Assembly: GCA_020860985.1 (NCBI GenBank)
Contig: JAJBTG010000090.1
Span: forward strand, 1 to 6,792
Direction of reading: 5' to 3'
Source of the DNA: Oscillospiraceae bacterium
GTDB lineage: Bacteria > Bacillota > Clostridia > UBA1381
Length of the DNA stretch: 6,792 nt
Under the pieces are notes generated by a model. It was not told the DNA's origin. It searched no databases and saw only the letters and a program-made list of their open reading frames with translations. The translations under genes and the position numbers were made by a program. This document shows positions 1 through 5,392 of this stretch, one piece after another (position 1 is the first letter of the stretch; each line of letters starts with the position of its first letter).

Positions 1-71
1 CACATTGTACCACAATCGTTTAAAATATTCAAGTGTTAAAAAAATCTTATTTCAGAAAAACGCGGCAAAGC

Positions 72-97
72 AAAAACCGCGGACAAACAATCCGCGG
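72..97 (-). terminator. Rho-independent terminator of the nadB-nadC-niaR operon
   Basis: Read on the minus strand, a perfect 7-bp stem (CCGCGGA at 97-91 pairing with TCCGCGG at 83-77, 7-base loop) is followed directly by five T residues (76-72). It begins only 6 bases after the niaR stop codon, which fits the end of the operon. A further CCGCG and T-run at 65-56 could give an alternative or second weak stop. Positions 1-71 are otherwise AT-rich and show no gene that I can support. Confidence 0.85.
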
Positions 98-103
98 CAT
101 AAA

Positions 104-619
104 TTAAATTTCATCTCTCACCAAATATCCCTTTTTATCCAAAGCCTCCTCGATAATATCGAGCGTTTGCTCCGTATCCGCCGTAATTTTATGATAGTGA
201 TATTCGGAGGTGACATTTTTCAACGGACTCGAACGGCCGTTTTTTAAGCTTTCCAAATATTCCGAAACATGGGCGCGCGTGCCTATGGCAAGCTTTGCTT
301 CAATTTTTCCGTAAATCCTGTGCCACACGAAAACATTCTCGACAAAACCGCCGAGGTCCACGACGGTGTTCAGCTCGTCCCCTACCTCGTCGTCGCTGTG
401 AACCACCTTGTCAACTCGCGAAACACGCTCCGGAGCTTTTAAAATATACCCCTTGTTCGTGGAAAGAATTTCGTTCCCCTCCGCCTTCAGGAGTGCAATA
501 TCCTGCACTATGACCTGTCTTGAAACCGACGTCAGCTTCGCCAAGGCGCTTCCCGATACAGGCGTTTCTGAATTTTTAATTGTCTCTAAAATTTCCTCGC
601 GTCTTTGAACGCCGTTCAT
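104..619 (-). CDS. niaR: NiaR (YrxA) niacin-responsive transcriptional repressor of NAD biosynthesis
   Basis: A 171-residue cytosolic DNA-binding protein that, in this family, represses NAD synthesis and niacin uptake genes when nicotinic acid is bound. Residues 5-60 form a winged helix-turn-helix of the HTH_11 type (recognition region around SVSRQVIVQDIALLKAEG). Residues about 72-168 form the 3H domain. The metal-binding set described for the Thermotoga NiaR structure is present with the same spacing: His74, Glu82, and the pair His141/His143 in YHYHKI. His100 is also kept. Length matches the family (about 170-180). The start at 619 has a good AGAGGA 9 bases upstream. The gene follows nadC by 17 bases and is the last gene of the operon, so it should be co-transcribed with its targets and autoregulated through the operator at 2805-2822. 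No defects are visible. Confidence 0.94.
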   Translation of the reverse strand: MNGVQRREEILETIKNSETPVSGSALAKLTSVSRQVIVQDIALLKAEGNEILSTNKGYILKAPERVSRVDKVVHSDDEVGDELNTVVDLGGFVENVFVWHRIYGKIEAKLAIGTRAHVSEYLESLKNGRSSPLKNVTSEYHYHKITADTEQTLDIIEEALDKKGYLVRDEI

Positions 620-636
620 TTAATCATATCCTCTCA

Positions 637-1488
637 TTAAATTGCATGAAGATTTTTCAGCGATAAATCCATTATCGGCGACGAATGCGTAAGCGCGCCG
701 CTTGAGATATAGTCAACTCCTATATCAACCAATCTCTCGACATTTTCCCGCGTTACGTTTCCGCTGCACTCGGTCTGCGCCCTTCCCGCCGCAATCCTAA
801 CGGCTTCCTTCATCATGTCCACGCTCATATTGTCGAGCATAATAATGTCCGCGCCCGCGTCGAGCGCCTCTTGAAGCATTTCGAGATTTTCGACCTCAAC
901 CTCAATCTTACGCACAAACGGCGCGTACTCCTTAGCCATCGCGACCGCTTCCTTAACTCCGCCCGCCGCGCCTATATGGTTGTCCTTAAGCAGGATCCCG
1001 TCGCTCAAATTATATCTGTGATTGCATCCGCCGCCGACCTTAACGGCGTACTTTTCAAACACGCGCATATTCGGCGTTGTCTTTCTGGTATCAAGAAGCT
1101 TAGTTTTACTGCTCTCTAATAAATCCGCGATTGAGCGCGTATATGTAGCGATTCCGCTCATGCGCTGCAAATAATTCAGCGCGGTTCTCTCTCCCGAAAG
1201 CAGCGCCCTTATATCGCCCGTAACGGTTCCGATTAAATCGCCATTCTTGACCTCATCACCGTCGGCATAATTCATCTCAAACTCAACCGTATCGTCAAGC
1301 AGCTCAAATACTCGCTTAAATACATCAAGTCCGGCAAGAATACCGTCCTGCTTGCAAATGAGCTGCACCTCTCCCCTGCGGTATTCGGGCATCACCGAAT
1401 TGGTTGTAATATCCTCGCTTGTTATATCCTCCCTCAACGCCGACATTATCAATTCATCCGTGTTAAGCTTCATTGTTATATTGTTCAT
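637..1488 (-). CDS. nadC: NadC, nicotinate-nucleotide pyrophosphorylase (quinolinate phosphoribosyltransferase, carboxylating)
   Basis: This cytosolic enzyme converts quinolinate and PRPP to nicotinate mononucleotide, CO2 and pyrophosphate, the last step of de novo synthesis before the shared NAD pathway. At 283 residues it is full length. The N-terminal alpha/beta domain (about 6-115) includes GERTALNYLQRMSGIAT at 99-115. The barrel domain carries LDTRKTTPNMR (132-142), GGGCNHRYNLSDGILLKDNH (152-171), KIEVEVEN (194-201), MLDNMS (217-222), ECSGN (240-244) and ISSGALTHS (261-269). These supply the expected Arg, Lys, His, Glu and Asp substrate contacts. The start at 1488 lies inside the 3' end of nadB, giving a 26-base overlap. 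AAAGGA 12 bases upstream is a slightly distant ribosome binding site. Met6 (1473) is an alternative start with no better site. Translation is probably coupled to nadB. The gene itself is intact. Confidence 0.97.
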   Translation of the reverse strand: MNNITMKLNTDELIMSALREDITSEDITTNSVMPEYRRGEVQLICKQDGILAGLDVFKRVFELLDDTVEFEMNYADGDEVKNGDLIGTVTGDIRALLSGERTALNYLQRMSGIATYTRSIADLLESSKTKLLDTRKTTPNMRVFEKYAVKVGGGCNHRYNLSDGILLKDNHIGAAGGVKEAVAMAKEYAPFVRKIEVEVENLEMLQEALDAGADIIMLDNMSVDMMKEAVRIAAGRAQTECSGNVTRENVERLVDIGVDYISSGALTHSSPIMDLSLKNLHAI

Positions 1489-2752
1489 GCTCTTTTTTCA
1501 TCCTTTCAATTTCTTCCAAAACAAGTTTTTTATATTCTTCCTCATAATTTGTGTAGCTCTTTTCGGCACTGCATTTACGCTCCGCGCTCAAAGGCTTTCC
1601 CAAAGCGATTTGCTTTGCGGCGCGTTTCGCGAATACAAGGCTTTCCAGCAGCGAATTACTCGCGAGTCGATTTTTGCCGTGAACTCCGTTGCAGCTTGTT
1701 TCGCCGGCGGCGTACAGCCTGTCCATAGAGGTCTTACTGTATTCATCCACCCATATTCCGCCCATGAAATAGTGCTGAGCCGGAACGACCGGTATACATT
1801 CCTTGGTAACGTCATAGCCCTCCTCAAGGCATTTCTTATAAATATTGGGAAAATGCGCCTTAATTTTTTCGGTTGAAATCGGTTTCATCGACAGCCAAAC
1901 ATACGGCTTCTTATCCTCTTTCATTAGTTACAGAATCGCCTCGGTAACAACGTCGCGCGGCAAAAGCTCATCTACGAAGCGTTCCATCTTTGCATTAAAG
2001 AGAACCGCTCCCTCCCCCCGCACCGACTCGGAAATCAAAAAGCGTCTGCCCTTTTTTGTCGAATAGAGCGTTGTGGGATGTATCTGTATATAATCGATGT
2101 TTTCGAGCCTGACGCCGTGCTTTAAGCATATCGCCAACGCATCGCCGGTAAGGTGTCTGTAATTTGTCGAATGTTTGAAAAGTCCCCCGACTCCGCCGGA
2201 CGCGAACACCGTAAAGTCGGCTTCGATTGTTTCAATCCCGCCGTCGGAATTTATTCCGACAATGCCCATACATTCGTTGTTTTCCTCCATAATATCCACC
2301 ATGGTGAAATTCTCGATTATTTCAACATTGTCAAGCTCGCCTCGCACCTTCGCAAGCAGCTTGGAGGTTATCTCTTTTCCGGTTACATCCTCATGAAATA
2401 AAATTCTCGGAGTTGAATGTGCGCCCTCCTTGGTAAAACAAAGCTGTCCGTCCTTTTTTTCAAATTCAACGCCGCAACTTATTAAATCGTCGATTATCTC
2501 CCTCGACGAACGTATCATTATATCAACCGAGCGCTTGTTGTTTTCATAATGACCGGCGCGCATTGTATCCTCAAAATAGCTGTCGTAATCATCGTCGTCC
2601 TTTAAAACACAGATTCCGCCCTGCGCCAAAAACGAATCGCTTTTATCGGCCTCGGATTTCGTTACCATTATAATTTTTTTATCACGCGGAAGATTGAGCG
2701 CGCAGAAAAGTCCCGCAACTCCGGTTCCCACTATGACTATATCTGTTTTCAT
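1463..2752 (-). pseudogene. nadB: NadB, L-aspartate oxidase, interrupted by one in-frame TAA
   Basis: L-aspartate oxidase is an FAD flavoprotein that oxidises aspartate to iminoaspartate, the first step of de novo NAD synthesis. The frame is open from 2752, stops at TAA 1930-1928 after 274 codons, and continues in the same frame to TAA at 1463. The N part has the FAD-binding GTGVAG (9-14), AQGG (43-46), EGAHS with the catalytic-type Glu109, IQIHPTTLY with His225, RGEGA (245-249) and LLPRDVV with Arg266. The C part has VVPAQHYFMGG with His (about 327) and GKNRLASNSLLE with Arg (about 362). These match the active-site set known from E. coli (E121, H244, R290, H351, R386), so only one codon is lost. 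Read through, it would be about 429 residues. That is shorter than the 540 of E. coli and lacks most of the C-terminal helical domain. The start is set by GGAGG 6 bases upstream. It could be a recent pseudogene, a sequence error, or a stop-restart two-chain product. Confidence 0.93.
1922..1930 (-). other. In-frame stop with adjacent restart codon inside nadB (TAA-CTA-ATG)
   Basis: The minus strand reads ...GAG GCG ATT CTG TAA CTA ATG AAA GAG.... Family members read continuously through this point (RDVVTxxI followed by a few variable residues, then MK). The stop therefore replaces an ordinary residue at a tolerant position, probably Lys, Gln or Glu. An ATG lies one codon later in the same frame, and a GAGG lies 14 bases before it, too far for a good ribosome binding site. 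Termination-reinitiation is conceivable but unproven. Confidence 0.85.
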
Positions 2753-2758
2753 ATGTTT

Positions 2759-2763
2759 CCTCC
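2759..2763 (-). promoter_or_regulatory. nadB ribosome binding site
   Basis: GGAGG on the minus strand lies 6 bases before the ATG at 2752-2750. It fixes the nadB start, which also begins the FAD-binding strand directly (MKTDIVIVGTGVAG). Confidence 0.85.
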
Positions 2764-2796
2764 ATGATGCTCGTCCGCATTCCCCTTATTGACGCT

Positions 2797-2825
2797 ATTA
2801 TAGCACATATGTTTACAGGTGTCAA
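2797..2825 (-). promoter_or_regulatory. Sigma-A type promoter of the nadB-nadC-niaR operon
   Basis: On the minus strand, TTGACA (2825-2820) and TATAAT (2802-2797) are separated by exactly 17 bases, a perfect housekeeping consensus. Transcription should start near 2790, giving a leader of about 38 bases before nadB. The spacer and the -35 box overlap the NiaR-type operator, so repressor and polymerase should compete. Confidence 0.9.
2805..2822 (-). promoter_or_regulatory. Candidate NiaR operator
   Basis: The minus strand reads ACACCTGTAAACATATGT. It is two ACAnnTGT units spaced 10 bp apart, one helical turn, and the ACA/TGT positions make the whole site a dyad. It resembles the ACACCTGT-type NiaR boxes described for Firmicutes, as I recall them. 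Its place between -35 and -10 of an operon that encodes NiaR supports the call. Confidence 0.82.
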
Positions 2826-2923
2826 GTCAGGTATAAAGTTTTTATTTTTCTTTTTGCCCCATCCCCGACTTTTTGCATGAACAAGGCATTTTTGAGTATT
2901 TTTGTCTGTTTGCGATTTTTATC

Positions 2924-2952
2924 TTGACATTTTTCTAATATGGTTGTATAAT
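2924..2952 (+). promoter_or_regulatory. Sigma-A type promoter of secD-secF
   Basis: TTGACA (2924-2929) and TATAAT (2947-2952) lie 17 bases apart, again a perfect consensus. The expected start is near 2959, leaving a leader of about 50 bases. The 98 bases between the two divergent -35 boxes (2826-2923) are AT-rich with T-runs and show no gene. The two transcription units have separate promoters. Confidence 0.88.
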
Positions 2953-3008
2953 GTTTTTATGCTATTTTATACTGGGTTATTAATGCAAACCCTAAAGAAA
3001 GGAAATGA

Positions 3009-4328
3009 ATGCAAATGAAAAAAAAGAGCATTATTACTCTTTGCTTCGTTGTTGTGTTGGCGTTGATTCTTAACTATGTTGCCTTTATCGGATTTAACAT
3101 AGCGGGATATTCATACGGCGGTATGTTTGACGAAACAAAGGGAATCAGAAAGGGCATCGACCTTGCCGGAGGTTCGGTTATTACGTTCCAGGCTGTCGAT
3201 GACGACGGCAATGCGATAGACGCATCTGAAAGTGACATGAATGTGGTTGAATCCATATTCCAGACGCGTTTAACAAACGCCGGCTACACAGACGCAAGAA
3301 TATCACAGGGCGAGGGTGGTAAAATTACTGTTGAAATTCCTTCGGTTTTTGAAACCGATGAAGCGGCTTCGCTTCTTGGCGACGTTGCGAAGCTTACATT
3401 CGTGGACGCTGACGGCAACGTAATTCTTGAGGGAGCTACCGACATTAAGGACGCTTCCTATCAATACGGACAGGTTTCCGAAACATCGGCTGCGCAAGCC
3501 TATGTTCAGGTAGAGTTCAACTCCGAGGCAAAGGAAAAGTTCGCCGAGGCTACAAGAACAGCCGCGGGACTTTCAAGCGAGGGCAAGAACTATATCTCCA
3601 TTATGATGGATGAAACCGTTGTTTCCTCACCGAGAGTATCGGAGGAAATCAACTCCGATTCATGCGTGATTACCGGTGACTTTACGGCTGAAGAGGCTCA
3701 GGACCTTGCGAATAAAATTAAGTCCGGTCAGCTTCCGTTCAATCTGAATGTTATCACTCAGGAAACCGTAGGCGCGGAGCTTGGTACAAACGCACTTCCG
3801 CGCAGTCTTACAGCGGCGGCAATCGGTATTATACTTATTATGATATTCATGGTTATCATGTATAGAGTTCCGGGTCTTATCGCGGACATCTCACTGCTTA
3901 TCTATGTGGGTCTTATCGGACTTGCGTTGGGTCTGTTCAGAGTCAACCTAAGTCTTTCGGGTATTGCTGGTATCGTTCTTTCAATCGGTATGGCGGTCGA
4001 TGCGGACTGTATCATATTCGAGAGAATGAAAGAGGAATTAAGGCTCGGAAAAACAATAAAGGCGTCGGTTGACGCGGGCTTTAACAAAGCTTTCTCGGCT
4101 ATCCTTGACTCGAACGTGACAACAATTATTTCATGCGTTGTCCTCTACCTTTCGGGAATAGGTACGGTAACGGGCTTTGCTACAACCTTGGGCATAGGCG
4201 TTGTTCTTTCAATGTTTACCGCTATCGTTATCACTAAATTCCTATTGAAGCAGCTCGTTGGAATCGGTATCCAAAACAGAAATGCTTTCTACAGCACAAA
4301 GGCTAAAAAAGGAGGTGCGGAAGAATAA
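3009..4328 (+). CDS. secD: SecD, protein translocase subunit
   Basis: SecD is an RND-like membrane protein that, with SecF, uses the proton-motive force to help pull exported proteins through SecYEG. The 439 residues show TM1 (about 7-30), GIDLAGGSVITF (49-60, the usual GLDLxGG motif), a large extracellular P1 domain (about 60-265, with SSPRVSEEI and ITGDFTAEEAQDLANKIKSGQLP near its end), then five membrane segments (about 267-286, 288-310, 316-335, 362-384, 388-412). TM4 carries SIGMAVDADCIIFERMKEE with the family's essential-type Asp331. The common form of this motif is VDANVLIFER, so Asp333 is unusual. Start 3009 is chosen because AAAGG lies 6 bases upstream; Met3 (3015) is possible. The stop overlaps the secF start by one base. 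Length fits stand-alone clostridial SecD. Confidence 0.96.
   Translation: MQMKKKSIITLCFVVVLALILNYVAFIGFNIAGYSYGGMFDETKGIRKGIDLAGGSVITFQAVDDDGNAIDASESDMNVVESIFQTRLTNAGYTDARISQGEGGKITVEIPSVFETDEAASLLGDVAKLTFVDADGNVILEGATDIKDASYQYGQVSETSAAQAYVQVEFNSEAKEKFAEATRTAAGLSSEGKNYISIMMDETVVSSPRVSEEINSDSCVITGDFTAEEAQDLANKIKSGQLPFNLNVITQETVGAELGTNALPRSLTAAAIGIILIMIFMVIMYRVPGLIADISLLIYVGLIGLALGLFRVNLSLSGIAGIVLSIGMAVDADCIIFERMKEELRLGKTIKASVDAGFNKAFSAILDSNVTTIISCVVLYLSGIGTVTGFATTLGIGVVLSMFTAIVITKFLLKQLVGIGIQNRNAFYSTKAKKGGAEE
4309..4317 (+). promoter_or_regulatory. secF ribosome binding site inside the secD 3' end
   Basis: AAGGAGGTG is an extended anti-Shine-Dalgarno match. It lies 10 bases before the secF ATG and within the last codons of secD, where it encodes KGGAE. 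With the TAATG stop-start overlap it indicates translational coupling that keeps SecD and SecF in balance. Confidence 0.85.
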
Positions 4329-5251
4329 TGAAAACTATTAAAGTTACAGAAAACAGATGGAAATTCGTTCTTATTCCTGCGCTTGTCATCGTGATTGGTA
4401 TCGTTATGTACCTTGTTCACGGAGGATTTAACTTTGACGTTGAATTTATGGGCGGTATCAGAATGCAGGTCAATATGCACACCGAATTTGATAACAAAGA
4501 GGTTGCGGACCTTATTCAGACAAACACAACCGATACTATAAACGCAACCGTTCAGACGGGCGACAGCAGCGAAATCGCTGTTATCAAAACTCCTCCGGTT
4601 GACGAATCGGTAAAAAATGAAATCTTTGAAACTTTAAAGACGGAATACAATTTATCCGATGATGATTTACTTTCCGTATCGTCGGCTTCCGCAAGCTTCG
4701 GAAACGAGGTTCAGAGAAAGGCTTTGCTTTATACATTGCTTGCAATCATCTGCATACTTCTCTACATCATAATTCGTTTTGAGTGGAGAAGTGCGGTTAT
4801 GGCGGTTGTTGCGCTTGCGATTAATATTGTGGTTATGGCGGCTGTTTACGCAATCACAAACATTCCGCTTAACACAACCTTCATCGCGGCTATGCTTACG
4901 GTTGTCGGATATTCGATTAATAACACAATCGTTATATTTGACAGAATCAGAGAAAACATGAAGCTTCGTAAAAAGAACGAGTCCATTACCGATCTTACAA
5001 ACAGAAGCGTTATGGAAACTCTCGGCCGTACAATCAACTCAACTGTTACAACGCTTATAACTATAGTTCTTATCTATATCTTAGGCGTTTCAACGATCAG
5101 AGAGTTTGCTCTTCCGCTTATCGTAGGTATCCTAGCCGGTGCTTACACATCCATCTTTATCGCAAGCGGCTTCTTGGGCGCTTGGAGAGAGTCGGAAATA
5201 AAGGCAAGAGCTGCCGCGGCACAGGAAAGACGTTCCAATAAGAAAAAATAA
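4328..5251 (+). CDS. secF: SecF, protein translocase subunit
   Basis: Membrane partner of SecD in the Sec export machinery. The 307 residues have TM1 (about 13-31), FNFDVEFMGG (34-43, a divergent version of the GIDFxGG motif with Glu in place of Asp), an extracellular P4-type domain (about 44-130), five further membrane segments (about 131-150, 155-176, 183-205, 236-255, 258-282) and a basic cytoplasmic tail ending RRSNKKK. TM4 carries GYSINNTIVIFDRIREN (194-210), where most families have GYSxND, so Asn199 replaces a conserved Asp. GRTINSTVTT (233-242) keeps the conserved Arg234. The start is set by TAATG overlap with secD and a strong ribosome binding site. The stop at 5249-5251 is followed by a terminator. 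Apart from the motif change the gene is intact. Confidence 0.96.
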   Translation: MKTIKVTENRWKFVLIPALVIVIGIVMYLVHGGFNFDVEFMGGIRMQVNMHTEFDNKEVADLIQTNTTDTINATVQTGDSSEIAVIKTPPVDESVKNEIFETLKTEYNLSDDDLLSVSSASASFGNEVQRKALLYTLLAIICILLYIIIRFEWRSAVMAVVALAINIVVMAAVYAITNIPLNTTFIAAMLTVVGYSINNTIVIFDRIRENMKLRKKNESITDLTNRSVMETLGRTINSTVTTLITIVLIYILGVSTIREFALPLIVGILAGAYTSIFIASGFLGAWRESEIKARAAAAQERRSNKKK

Positions 5252-5284
5252 TTTGAAACTTTAACCGCTTCAAATGATAAAAAT

Positions 5285-5317
5285 AAGCCTCCGCGAAGTC
5301 GGAGGCTTTGTTTTTTT
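5285..5317 (+). terminator. Rho-independent terminator of secDF, probably bidirectional
   Basis: A perfect 9-bp stem AAGCCTCCG / CGGAGGCTT (5285-5293 and 5300-5308) with a 6-base loop is followed by TGTTTTTTT. Read on the minus strand, the same hairpin is followed by ATTTTTATC (5284-5276), so it could also stop transcription from the aminopeptidase gene arriving from the right. The 75 bases between it and that gene (5318-5392) hold nothing else that I can support. Confidence 0.92.
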
Positions 5318-5392
5318 GTATTTTCAATTGTTTTTGTACGCGCTGCTTCGTTAGGTTAGAGTGTCAATAGCTTGACCTGACGGACATTGCTT

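Noticed and set aside
1352..1876. A 174-codon plus-strand open frame across the nadC/nadB junction
   Set aside because: It is antisense to conserved nadC and nadB coding sequence and shows no recognisable domain or ribosome binding site.
2974..2992. GGGTT...AACCC small inverted repeat in the secD leader
   Set aside because: The stem is only 5 bp with a 9-base loop, and no T-run or known riboswitch features follow; likely chance.
2982..3015. Direct repeat AATGCAAA at 2983 and 3009 near the secD start
   Set aside because: Eight bases, AT-rich and partly made by the start codons themselves; not supported as a functional repeat.
5361..5376. GTCAATAGCTTGAC hairpin between the secDF terminator and the aminopeptidase
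   Set aside because: A 5-bp stem with a 4-base loop and no T-run; the strong terminator at 5285-5317 already explains transcription ends here.
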